Shown piece by piece: positions 1 through 8,095 of a DNA stretch of 64,000 nucleotides. The stretch comes from RYN-230 sp963793825 (GTDB lineage Bacteria; Actinomycetota; Actinomycetes; Streptosporangiales; Streptosporangiaceae). The stretch covers positions 62,001 through 126,000 of the forward strand of contig CAWCBE010000012.1 in NCBI GenBank assembly GCA_963793825.1. Direction: 5' to 3'. Within the stretch, counting starts at the first letter, position 1; the number at the start of each line of letters is the position of its first letter. The position numbers and the translations under genes are program-made. The notes under the pieces were generated by a model. The model had not been told where the DNA came from and did not search any database. It saw only the letters and a program-made list of their open reading frames with translations.

Positions 1-250
1 CCAGGTTGTCCTCGGTGATCACCGGCTGCCCCCGGAACGCCACCACCTGCTCGCGCAGGTCGATGAGCGGCTTGACCCGGTCCACGATGGGCACGATGAA
101 GTTCATCCCCGGTTCCAGCGTCTTGCGGTACCGGCCGAACCGCTCGACGTTGCGGGCCCGTGCCTGCGGCACGATCCGGACGGTCCTGCTGACCACGATG
201 AACACGAGGATGACCGCGATGGCGGCGGCGATGAGCCCGGCCAGTTCCAT
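1..250 (-). CDS. SPFH/band-7 (stomatin-like) membrane protein, C-terminus off window
   Basis: Only the first 83 or so codons lie in the window; the gene runs off the left edge. The N-terminus is one hydrophobic helix (about residues 3–20, ending in FIVVSRTVRIVPQ), followed by the start of a band-7 domain with the usual VERFGRY and LEPGMNFIVP segments and DLREQVV. Stomatin-like proteins form membrane-anchored oligomers that scaffold or protect membrane proteins. The ATG at 250 follows the upstream NfeD stop by 2 bp and has a GGGAG ribosome site inside the end of that gene, so the two are translationally coupled. The NfeD–stomatin pairing supports the call. Function beyond the family is not known. 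Confidence 0.85.
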   Translation of the reverse strand, partial: MELAGLIAAAIAVILVFIVVSRTVRIVPQARARNVERFGRYRKTLEPGMNFIVPIVDRVKPLIDLREQVVAFRGQPVITEDNL

Positions 251-252
251 GG

Positions 253-684
253 CTACTCCCGGGGATGGACGAGTGCGGTGGCGCCCTCTATCGCGAAGAC
301 GTCAACGGTGGAGCCGACAGGGATGACCTGTGACTCGTCATAGGGGCGGGCCGACCACACCTCGCCGCCGATGCGGACCTGGCCGCCGTCGTCGGTGACT
401 TCCTCGACGACCTTAGCGGAACGCCCGACGAGAGCCGAGGTCCCGGTGCGCAGTGGTGGCGGCTGCTTGAGGTGCCGGACGGCGATCGGCCGCACCACCC
501 CGAGCCCGGCAGCGGCCGCGACCGCGAAGGCACCCAGCTGGAAGGGCAGGCCCGCGCCGAGCCCGGCCACCAGGGCCGCGACCATGGCCCCGGCCGCGAT
601 CAGCCCGAAGGCCAGGGTCGTGGTGAGCACCTCGGCGACGCCTAGCACCGCGGCTAGGACCAGCCAGACAATCCACGAACCCAT
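253..684 (-). CDS. NfeD-like membrane protein, stomatin partner
   Basis: 143 aa. Two or three hydrophobic segments fill residues 3–70 (WIVWLVLAAVLGVAEV, then FGLIAAGAMVAALVAGL and a third), and residues 80–143 form the soluble OB-fold C-terminal domain typical of short NfeD proteins (ALVGRSAKVVEE, VRIGGEVWSARP, VDVFAIEGATALV). It lacks the N-terminal ClpP-like protease domain of long NfeD, so it is a 1b-type short form. NfeD proteins are encoded next to stomatin homologues and are thought to work with them in membrane quality control. The start at 684 has a GGGAG site upstream; the stop TAG ends 2 bp before the SPFH start. Confidence 0.88.
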   Translation of the reverse strand: MGSWIVWLVLAAVLGVAEVLTTTLAFGLIAAGAMVAALVAGLGAGLPFQLGAFAVAAAAGLGVVRPIAVRHLKQPPPLRTGTSALVGRSAKVVEEVTDDGGQVRIGGEVWSARPYDESQVIPVGSTVDVFAIEGATALVHPRE

Positions 685-942
685 GGCTACTCCCGGAGCG
701 GGAGCGGCGGCGTGCGCGGCGTGCGCAAGCGCGCGACCAGCCCTCTCCCCTGAGATTAACCCTAGCGGGCCCCTGGCCGCGAGGGCGGAAGTCCTTCATT
801 CCGGCCGCCGGATGGCAGAGCCGGCCGCCGGCCCATTCCGTCCCGCCCGCTGGCGAGGGTGGCCACCCGCTGCCAGGGGGGCGATCGTTCACACCGGGGC
901 CTGGAACGGGAATTATGGTGCCATCTAACGTCGGAGGATTTC

Positions 943-2604
943 ATGACCAGTCCAGCCCCGCTGTCCTATAGTCACGGAACCTCGCCGCTGCCGCTGCTCG
1001 GCGAGACCATCGGCGCGAACCTGAGGCGCATCGCGGCCGCGCACGGCGGCCGGGAAGCGCTGGTCGATGTGCCCTCCGGACGGCGCTGGACCTACGCGGA
1101 GTTCGACGCGGACACCGACACGCTGGCCCGGGGCCTGATGGCGGCCGGGATGCGGGCCGGTGACCGGGTGGGCATCTGGGCGCCGAACTGCCCGGAGTGG
1201 GTGCTGGTGCAGTACGCCACGGCCAAGGCAGGCGTGATCCTGGTCAACATCAACCCCGCCTACCGCAGTCACGAGCTGGGCTACGTGCTGCGCCAGTCCG
1301 GCGTACGGCTGCTGATCAGCGCCGAGTCGTTCAAGACCAGCGACTACCGGGCCATGGTCGAGGACGTCCGCGGGGACATCCCCGGCCTCCAGCGGGTGAT
1401 CTACCTGGGCTCGGCTAACTGGGACGAGCTCTTCGTGGCCGGCGGCATGCCGGTCGCCGGCGGCGGGGACGAGCTGGCCGGCCGCGAGGCCGGGCTGGGC
1501 TTCGACGACCCGATCAACATCCAGTACACCAGCGGCACCACCGGGTTCCCGAAGGGCGCCACGCTGTCCCACCACAACATCCTGAACAACGGGTTCTTCA
1601 TCGGGGAGGGCTGCCGCTACACCGAGGCCGACCGGGTCTGCATCCCGGTCCCGTTCTACCACTGCTTCGGCATGGTGCTGGGCAACCTGGCCTGCACGAC
1701 ACACGGGGCCGCGATCATCATCCCCGCCCCCGGGTTCGATCCCGCCGCGAGCCTGCGGGCCGTCGTGGAAGAACGGTGCACGTCGCTGTACGGCGTGCCA
1801 ACCATGTTCATCGCCGAGCTGGCGCTGCCCGATTTCGCGGCCTATGACCTGTCCACCCTGCGCACCGGGATCATGGCCGGATCGCCGTGCCCGGTCGAGG
1901 TGATGAAGCGGGTGGTCACCGAGATGCACATGACCGAGGTGACGATCTGTTACGGGATGACGGAGACGTCACCGGTGTCCGCGCAGACCACGGCGGATGA
2001 CGACATGGAGCGGCGGGTGTCCACGGTGGGGCGAGTGCACCCGCACGTCGAGGTGAAGATCGTGGACCCGGAGTCCGGGCTGGCCGTGCCCCGGGAGGTC
2101 ACCGGGGAGATGTGCACCCGGGGCTACTCGGTGATGCTGGGCTACTGGGACGACCCGGAGCAGACCGCGGCCGTGATCGACCAGGCGCGCTGGATGCACA
2201 CCGGCGACCTGGCCGTGATGGACGAGGCCGGGTACCTGAACATCGTCGGCCGGATCAAGGACATGATCATCCGGGGTGGCGAGAACGTGTATCCCCGGGA
2301 GATCGAGGAGTTCCTGTACGGCCACCCGGCAATCGAGGACGTCCAGGTGATCGGGGTGCCCGACCTCCGGTACGGCGAGGAGATCTGCGCCTGGGTCAAG
2401 CTGCGGCCCGGCGCGGCACTGACCGGGGAGGAGCTGCGGGACTACTGCCGGGGCCAGATCGCGCATTACAAGATCCCCCGGTACCTGCGGATCACCGGCG
2501 AGTTCCCGATGACCGTGACCGGCAAGGTGCAGAAGTTCAAGATGCGCGAATCCTCGGTCTCCGAGCTGGGCCTGGAAGACGCGGCCCGCACCGAGACGGC
2601 CTAA
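943..2604 (+). CDS. Acyl-CoA ligase (AMP-binding, ACSF2/FadD-like)
   Basis: 553 aa from the ATG at 943, chosen because GGAGG lies about 6 bp upstream; a longer frame exists but has no such site. It activates a carboxylic acid as the acyl-adenylate and transfers it to CoA. Visible motifs are the P-loop TSGTTGFPKG (about residue 195), YGMTETSP (about 336), the hinge GRIKDMIIRGGENVYP (about 435) and the C-terminal catalytic lysine in TVTGKVQKFKMR (about 525). The hinge and the ending resemble medium/long-chain acyl-CoA synthetases of the ACSF2 type. It stands alone, with no beta-oxidation genes alongside, so the natural substrate cannot be read from context. A strong inverted repeat follows it. 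Confidence 0.88.
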   Translation: MTSPAPLSYSHGTSPLPLLGETIGANLRRIAAAHGGREALVDVPSGRRWTYAEFDADTDTLARGLMAAGMRAGDRVGIWAPNCPEWVLVQYATAKAGVILVNINPAYRSHELGYVLRQSGVRLLISAESFKTSDYRAMVEDVRGDIPGLQRVIYLGSANWDELFVAGGMPVAGGGDELAGREAGLGFDDPINIQYTSGTTGFPKGATLSHHNILNNGFFIGEGCRYTEADRVCIPVPFYHCFGMVLGNLACTTHGAAIIIPAPGFDPAASLRAVVEERCTSLYGVPTMFIAELALPDFAAYDLSTLRTGIMAGSPCPVEVMKRVVTEMHMTEVTICYGMTETSPVSAQTTADDDMERRVSTVGRVHPHVEVKIVDPESGLAVPREVTGEMCTRGYSVMLGYWDDPEQTAAVIDQARWMHTGDLAVMDEAGYLNIVGRIKDMIIRGGENVYPREIEEFLYGHPAIEDVQVIGVPDLRYGEEICAWVKLRPGAALTGEELRDYCRGQIAHYKIPRYLRITGEFPMTVTGKVQKFKMRESSVSELGLEDAARTETA

Positions 2605-2847
2605 AGATCTTCAACGACGGAGGTTATGGGCCCGCTCCCGGCGGGCCCGCGGTGGCGTGGGCCGTTGTCCTGGCGGCCGCCCGGTCATCCCGGCCCTGCG
2701 GGAAGCCGGGCGGCGGCGGGGCGGCCCGCGGTGGGCACTTAGCACCCAACTTTCCCGGTATACCGGGCAAATCGCCCGGCAGAACGTGAATCTTGAGTGC
2801 AGAGTCACCGTGGCCATGATCGATGTGACCAATGCTGCCCATGGTGC

Positions 2848-2888
2848 AGGCCAGTCCGGCCGCCCCGAACGGGCGGCCGGACTGGCCT
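2848..2888. terminator. Perfect 18-bp inverted repeat, probable bidirectional terminator
   Basis: The arms 2848–2865 and 2871–2888 are perfect reverse complements of 18 bp, separated by the 5-base loop CGAAC. The hairpin sits in the 404-bp gap between the acyl-CoA ligase (+) and the convergent methyltransferase (−). There is no T-tract on either side, as is common for actinobacterial terminators. The rest of the gap (2605–2847 and 2889–3008) shows no gene. Confidence 0.7.
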
Positions 2889-3008
2889 GACGGGCCGGAT
2901 GCCACCCGGGCCGCGGGGCGCGTAACTCCCATCCTCGAAGACCGTTAGCCGCCGGGGCCAGCCGCCGGGCCAGCCCCCGGGGAGGTCACTCGGGCCATGA
3001 CTCCCGGC

Positions 3009-3869
3009 TCAGGACCGCTGGAACTCAAGCACTCGCCACGGCAGCACGTCGGCCAGCGGGGTATCCCGGACCAGCCGGTAGTCGGCTGATCCGAGGAGCG
3101 CCCCGAGCTCGGCCATGGTCCGCTCCCGGCCGCCCACCGCCATCATCATGATCAGGTCCATCAGGTGCGCCAGCGAGGGCTCCGGCCCGTCCGGGAGGAC
3201 GTACTCGATCACCATCAGCGCGCCGCCGGGCCGGCTGGCCCGGTGGCAGTGGCCGGCGATCCTGCGGACGTGCTCGTCATCCCAGTTGTGCAGCACCTGG
3301 CTGATCACGTGCAGGTCGCCCCGGGGCACGGCGCGGGGAAAGTCCCCGGTGGCGAGTTGCACGCGGTCGGCCACCCCGGCTGCGGCCAGGTGGCCGGGGC
3401 CTCGGCGAGCGCCTCGGCGCGGTCCAGCAGGATGCCGTCCGCATCCGGGAGGACCTGCAGCAGGTGGGCGAGGAGCGTGCCGCGGCTGCCGCCCACGTCC
3501 ACGATCCGGCCCCGAGGTCAGCGGCCGGAACCCGAGGAAGCCCACCGCCAGGCTCCGCGCGGAGCCGTCCGCATCGGAACGCAGCAGCTTACCCGCGGGG
3601 TCAGCGTGTACCGGCCGTCACTGTCCTGGCGGACCAGCCCGTAGGCCGCCGCCGCAGCCAGCAGCCGGGCCAGCGCCCCGGCCGCGGCCCCGACCCGCGA
3701 GGCCAGCTGGGGCGGCGGCCAGCGGGCCGCCGGCTAACTCGTCCGCCACGCCGAGCCGGGCCACCGCCGAGGTGACCTGGGCCGTCATCATGCCCTCCAG
3801 GAGCCGCCCCAGCCGGCCCCCGGCCGGAGCATCGAGCATCGCGGCGTACAACGACAGCTCGTCGGGCAC
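3009..3869 (-). pseudogene. SAM-dependent O-methyltransferase, broken by frameshifts
   Basis: Three frames on the minus strand together give one acetylserotonin-O-methyltransferase-like protein. The N-terminal dimerisation part (MPDELSLYAAMLDAP..., 3869 to about 3700) is followed by the SAM motif VDVGGSRGTLLAHLLQ (about 3500) and then by RVQLATGDF, VISQVLHNWDDE and GGALMVIEYVLPDG (3009–3400). The order and spacing fit the family's usual length of about 330 aa, but at least three single-base shifts (near 3700, 3510 and 3420) interrupt it. It could be a true pseudogene or an intact gene with sequencing errors; other broken genes in this window favour the latter. The substrate is unknown and no biosynthetic cluster surrounds it. 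Confidence 0.7.
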
Positions 3870-4227
3870 AGCAGGGCTCCCTTAGCGTCTCCCGGGCCGC
3901 GGCACCGGCCGTCGTGCCGCCGCCACCAAGTCCAGCCCGGCCGTGCCCCGTTGTAAAGGGCCCCGGATGACTAGTCTCACGTCACCCGGCGGGGCGGCGG
4001 CCGGCCCGGACGGGCGGATCCAGTGATTACCTTGCGCCCATCGGGCCCACGCTATGCGCAATAAGTGCGAGGCTGGAAGCCCCGCAGGCCGCCGCCGGGA
4101 CCTGGCCCGGCGCCGAGGCAGCGGCCCGCTCCGAACCGGGCTGGCCGCCATGTTCGCCGGGCGTCCCCGGGGGCAGGAGAGGGCGGGACTCAGCAGCGGT
4201 AACCCAGGCCCAGGAGAGGATGATGCC

Positions 4228-6438
4228 GTGTCGGCGGGACGCTCGCTCCGCGCCAGCCAGGCCCGGCTGGCCGCGATCGCGGTGGCCGCCGGCGTGAGCG
4301 TCCTGGCCGCCGCGTGCTCCGGGGCCGGGCCCGCCGGGCACGCGGCCGGGCCGTCGCGGCGCGCGCCGGGCGCGGTGGCCGGCCCGGCCGCGCCGCCCAG
4401 CCTGGCCATCTCCCCCGCCGCGTACCAGCTGCCGACCGGGCTCTCCCGGGAAGTCGTGCTGGCGCACGGGCCCGACCTGCTGATCGCGGGCGGGCTCACC
4501 CCGCAGGCCACGTCCAGCACCGCGGTGAGCCTGCTGGACCCGGTGACGGGCAGCAGTGCCCCCGCGGGGCGGCTGGCCGCGCCGACGCACGACGCCGCGG
4601 GCGCCACCCTGGGCGGCCGGGACTTCATCTTCGGCGGCGGGGACCAGGCGAGCGCGGCGACCGTGCAGGCGCTGACCGGCAGCCACCCCGCCACCGTGAC
4701 CGGGCGGCTGCCCGGCCCGCGCAGCGACCTGGCCGCGGTGACCGTGGGCCGGACCGCCTACCTGCTGGGCGGGTACGACGGCTCCAGGTACGACGCGTCG
4801 GTGCTGGCCACTGCCGATGGCCGCCACTTCCGGACGGTGGCCAGGCTGCCGGTCCCGGTCCGGTACCCGGCGGTGGCCGCGCTGGGCGGCCAGATCTGGG
4901 TGTTCGGCGGGCAGACTCCGGCCGGCCCGACCAGCGACATCCAGCGGATCAGCCTGCCCGGTGCCGGGCCGGCCCGGGCCGCCGTGGCCGGGCACCTGCC
5001 CCGGCCGGCCTCGGCCGGCACCGCCTTCGCGCTCGGCGGGGCCCTGTACGTCGCGGGCGGCCAGGTGACCGGGCCGCGGCCGGCCGGGCCGGCCACCGCC
5101 CCGCCCGCCGGCGTCGTCACCACCGGCGTGGTGCTCCGTTACCGCCCGGGCCAGCGCACCGCGACCGTCGCGGGCACGCTCCCGGTGCCGGTGTCGAACG
5201 CGGCGGTCACCGTGCTGTCCGGCACCGCCTTCCTGATCGGCGGGGACGACGGGACGCACGCCGTTCCCGCTGTGACCAGGCTCCGGCTGGTGCCGGCGGC
5301 GGCCGGGCCGCCCGCGGCCGGCGCGGCGGCGGCGCCGGACGCCGCAGCGAACGGCCCGCTGGCCGGAGGGCCGGCCAGCACCGCGGCCGGGCGGGCCAGC
5401 GGCGCGGCCAGGGCGGCCGGGACCGCGGCGGCCGGCGGGACCGGCCCGGTGCTGGCCAGCGAGCCGTGGCTCGGCCCGCCGCACGGCCCCGGCCGCCTGG
5501 CCCCGCACTCCGACCCGGCCGCGCTGCCCGGCGACATCCTGATCGCCGACCACCGGAACAACCGGCTGCTCATCGTGGACCCGCAGGGCCGCGTCCGCTG
5601 GCAGTTCCCGGCCCCCGGTGACCTGGCCCGCGGGCAGACGTTCCTGGTGCCGGACGACGCGTTCTTCTCTCCCGACGGCCAGGACATCGTCGCCACCGAA
5701 GAAGACGACGCGGTCATCAGCATCATCAATATCGCCACGCACCGGATCACGTACCGGTACGGCACCCCGGGCGTTCCCGGGTCCGCGGCCAACCACCTGT
5801 CCAACCCGGACGACGCCATGCTGCTGCCCGGCGGCGCGCTGCTCACGGCGGACATCAAGAACTGCCGGGTCCTTCTGGTCCGGCCGCCCGCGCACCAGCC
5901 GTTCCGGGTCATCGGCCAGACCACCGGCTTCTGCTGGCACAGCCCGCCGCAGCACTTCGGCAGCCCCAACGGCGCGTTCCCGATGACCAGCGGCCAGTAC
6001 CTGGTGACCGAGATCAACGGAGACTGGGTGAACGCGATGAGCCTGTCCGGCCACGTCGCCTGGTCGGCCAACCCGCCGGGGGTCAGCTACCCGTCGGACA
6101 CCAACGAGGTCTACCCGGGCCGCTACCTGACCGCCGACTACTCCACCCCGGGACAGGTGGTGGAGTTCACCGCCACCGGGCGGCTGCTCTGGCGCTTCGG
6201 CGGGCTCAACCACCCGTCGCTGGCGCTGCCGCTGCCCAACGGCGACATCCTGGTCAATGACGACTACAACGACCGGGTCATCGTGATCGACCCCGTTACC
6301 AACCGGATCGTCTGGCAGTACGGGCACACGGGCCACCCGGGAACTGCCCCTGGATTTCTCAACGACCCTGACGGGGTTGATCTCACCCCGCCGGACTCGC
6401 TGATGATGGTGCATGCCTCGACCACGGGCCTGCCCTGA
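4228..6438 (+). CDS. Secreted lipoprotein with two beta-propeller domains (Kelch plus NHL/PQQ-like)
   Basis: 736 aa from the GTG at 4228, which has AGGAGAGGA 7 bp upstream. A signal peptide ends in the lipobox LAAAC with the lipidated Cys at residue 30, so the protein should sit on the outer face of the membrane. Residues about 65–380 contain Kelch-type blades (repeated LLGGYDG, IWVFGGQ, LYVAGGQ, FLIGGDDG). After an Ala/Gly-rich linker, residues about 430–736 form a second propeller with repeats such as ILIADHRNNRLLIVDP, RVRWQFPAPG and ILVNDDYNDRVIVIDP. No catalytic residues are recognised; a role in carbohydrate or ligand binding at the cell surface is plausible. It is monocistronic. Confidence 0.85.
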   Translation: MSAGRSLRASQARLAAIAVAAGVSVLAAACSGAGPAGHAAGPSRRAPGAVAGPAAPPSLAISPAAYQLPTGLSREVVLAHGPDLLIAGGLTPQATSSTAVSLLDPVTGSSAPAGRLAAPTHDAAGATLGGRDFIFGGGDQASAATVQALTGSHPATVTGRLPGPRSDLAAVTVGRTAYLLGGYDGSRYDASVLATADGRHFRTVARLPVPVRYPAVAALGGQIWVFGGQTPAGPTSDIQRISLPGAGPARAAVAGHLPRPASAGTAFALGGALYVAGGQVTGPRPAGPATAPPAGVVTTGVVLRYRPGQRTATVAGTLPVPVSNAAVTVLSGTAFLIGGDDGTHAVPAVTRLRLVPAAAGPPAAGAAAAPDAAANGPLAGGPASTAAGRASGAARAAGTAAAGGTGPVLASEPWLGPPHGPGRLAPHSDPAALPGDILIADHRNNRLLIVDPQGRVRWQFPAPGDLARGQTFLVPDDAFFSPDGQDIVATEEDDAVISIINIATHRITYRYGTPGVPGSAANHLSNPDDAMLLPGGALLTADIKNCRVLLVRPPAHQPFRVIGQTTGFCWHSPPQHFGSPNGAFPMTSGQYLVTEINGDWVNAMSLSGHVAWSANPPGVSYPSDTNEVYPGRYLTADYSTPGQVVEFTATGRLLWRFGGLNHPSLALPLPNGDILVNDDYNDRVIVIDPVTNRIVWQYGHTGHPGTAPGFLNDPDGVDLTPPDSLMMVHASTTGLP

Positions 6439-6486
6439 CTCCCCTGGCCGCGGCGCGCGGCGGCATGACCATCCGGGACGGGCCGT

Positions 6487-6579
6487 TCAGCCGCCTACGG
6501 GACCGGCGGCGGCCTGCACGTCCTTATCTGTCACGCTCGGGGCGTAGGGGGCGCGCAGGATCTTGATATCGCGACACTT
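6487..6579 (-). pseudogene. 5' relic of a second DUF2277 gene
   Basis: Reading the minus strand from 6579 gives KCRDIKILRAPYAPSV then TDKDVQAA, clearly homologous to the intact DUF2277 gene at 7291 (MCRSIKTLRPPYTEPV then TEEDMRAA). The initiator ATG is replaced by AAG, and homology ends after about 25 codons at an unrelated stretch and a TGA. YccF lies between the relic and the intact copy. This is a decayed partial duplication. Confidence 0.75.
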
Positions 6580-6622
6580 GATCCGAAGTTACGCCACCGG
6601 CCCTGGCCGGCGGTAGCGGCCA

Positions 6623-7027
6623 TCAGCGGTAGCCCGGGTAGAGCTGGCCGGTCGGCACTACCCGTACCCCCAGCGGCACCAGCGAGATCGGGATGATCTT
6701 GAAATTCGCCAGGCCGAGCGGGATGCCGATGATCGTGACGCACAGCGCGATCCCGGTGACCAGGTGGCCCAGCGCCAGCCACCAGCCGAACAGCACGATC
6801 CAGATGATGTTGCCGATCAGCGAGCCCAGGCCCGCGTTACGGCGCGGCTCGATGCTCCGGCCGAACGGCCACAGCACGTAGCCCGCGATGCGGAAGGCGG
6901 CGATCCCGAACGGGATCGTGACGACCAGGAAGAACAGGGCGAAACAGGCCAGCCCGGCGAGCGCGTACGCGATGGCCATCCAGAATCCGCACAGCACGAG
7001 CCAGATCACGTTCAGGATTGTTCTCAT
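6623..7027 (-). CDS. yccF: YccF-family membrane protein
   Basis: 134 aa with two YccF domains: residues about 1–60 (ILNVIWLVLCGFWMAIAYAL, TIPFGIAAFRIAGYVLWPFG) and 70–130 (GNIIWIVLFGWWLALGHL, TIIGIPLGLANFKI). The repeated pattern of an Asn-Ile-Trp helix, a Gly-Trp-Trp helix and the Ile-Pro-x-Gly loop is diagnostic. Four hydrophobic segments predict an inner-membrane protein. The length is normal for the family. Its function is not established; the Escherichia coli homologue is likewise uncharacterised. It is transcribed in the same direction as the flanking DUF2277 gene but about 60 bp apart. Confidence 0.9.
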   Translation of the reverse strand: MRTILNVIWLVLCGFWMAIAYALAGLACFALFFLVVTIPFGIAAFRIAGYVLWPFGRSIEPRRNAGLGSLIGNIIWIVLFGWWLALGHLVTGIALCVTIIGIPLGLANFKIIPISLVPLGVRVVPTGQLYPGYR

Positions 7028-7087
7028 CCGCCCGCCCCCCGGTGGACGCCCTGGCCTGCCGCCCCCCGCGCCTGACCGGACACTCCC

Positions 7088-7291
7088 TTACCGTATCTCA
7101 AGCTGGCCGAGCAGGGCCTGGGTGGCGCTGGTCACCGCCTCCACGGCCTGCTCGAACGCGGCCTCGTTATGCCGGGCCGGCCGGCGGAAGCCGCTGATCT
7201 TGCGGACGTACTGGAGCGCGGCCGCCCGCATGTCCTCTTCCGTCACCGGCTCGGTGTAGGGCGGGCGCAGGGTCTTGATGCTGCGGCACAT
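7088..7291 (-). CDS. DUF2277 family small protein
   Basis: 67 aa beginning MCRSIKTLRPPYTEPVTEED, the signature of DUF2277, followed by AALQYVRKISGFRRP and AFEQAVEAVTSATQALLGQL. The family is widespread in actinobacteria and has no known role; the conserved MCRxI start hints at a metal or redox function but this is not shown. It is shorter at the C-terminus than many members, which run to 85–90 aa. It lies just downstream of dapB on the same strand, separated by 43 bp. Confidence 0.85.
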   Translation of the reverse strand: MCRSIKTLRPPYTEPVTEEDMRAAALQYVRKISGFRRPARHNEAAFEQAVEAVTSATQALLGQLEIR

Positions 7292-7334
7292 GAACCGACC
7301 ATACCCGGCCGGTGCGACAGCCAGGACCCGGCGC

Positions 7335-8078
7335 TCAGCCCAGGCCGAGCAGGGGCTCCAGGCCGACGGTCAGGCCCGGCGGCAGCGAGCCGATGCCGCG
7401 CACCGCGAGCAGCACGCCGGGCATGAACGAGGCCCGGTCCAGCGAGTCGTGCCGGATGGTCAGCGTCTCGCCGTTCCCGCCGAGCAGCACTTCCTGGTGG
7501 GCGACCAGGCCGGACAGCCGGACCGAGTGCACGTGCACCCCGTCCACGACGGAGCCCCGGGCGCCGTCCAGCGCGGTGGCCGTGGCGTCCGGGGACGGGC
7601 CCCGGCCCGCCGCCGCGCGGGCCGCCCCGATCAGGGACGCGGTCCGCGACGCGGTACCCGACGGGGCATCCAGCTTGCCCGCGTGGTGCAGTTCGATGAT
7701 CTCGGCCGACTCGAAGAACCGCGCCGCCTGGGCCGCGAACCGCATCATCAGCACGGCGCCCACCGAGAAGTTCGGCACGACGAGCACCCGGACCGACGGC
7801 GCCCCGCCCAGCCAGTCCCGGACCTCCCCCAGCCGCGCCTCATCGAACCCGGAGGTGCCGACCACCGTGTCCAGCCCGGCCCCGATGCACCAGCGCAGGT
7901 TGCCGCGGACCACCCCCGGGTGGGTGAAGTCCACCGCCACGGCGCAGCCGGCCAGCGGCTCCCGCGGGTCCCCCTCGTCCACCTCGGCCGCGACCTCGAG
8001 ATCGTCCGCGGCGGCCACGGCCTGGCGCACGGCCGTGCCCATCCGGCCGCGCGCCCCGAGCACCCCTACCTTGATCAT
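7335..8078 (-). CDS. dapB: 4-hydroxy-tetrahydrodipicolinate reductase
   Basis: 247 aa from the ATG at 8078; the frame stays open upstream but that part is antisense to the M16 gene. It performs the NAD(P)H-dependent reduction step of the diaminopimelate/lysine pathway in the cytoplasm. Visible features are the Rossmann GARGRMG (residues 8–14), VDFTHP (49–54), GTSGF (74–78) and the catalytic ELHHAGKLDAPSGTA (129–143), with the catalytic His pair at 131–132 and the substrate-binding Lys at 135. The length fits actinobacterial DapB. It follows the M16 peptidase by 17 bp, as part of the pnp–pepR–dapB neighbourhood known from actinobacteria. Confidence 0.95.
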   Translation of the reverse strand: MIKVGVLGARGRMGTAVRQAVAAADDLEVAAEVDEGDPREPLAGCAVAVDFTHPGVVRGNLRWCIGAGLDTVVGTSGFDEARLGEVRDWLGGAPSVRVLVVPNFSVGAVLMMRFAAQAARFFESAEIIELHHAGKLDAPSGTASRTASLIGAARAAAGRGPSPDATATALDGARGSVVDGVHVHSVRLSGLVAHQEVLLGGNGETLTIRHDSLDRASFMPGVLLAVRGIGSLPPGLTVGLEPLLGLG

Positions 8079-8095
8079 CGCGCTCCGTCCCCGGG

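Noticed and set aside
4027..6414. Long open frame antisense to the propeller lipoprotein
   Set aside because: Arg/Gly/Val-rich translation with no recognisable domain; it mirrors a well-supported gene with a ribosome site and signal peptide. Very GC-rich DNA leaves such antisense frames open.
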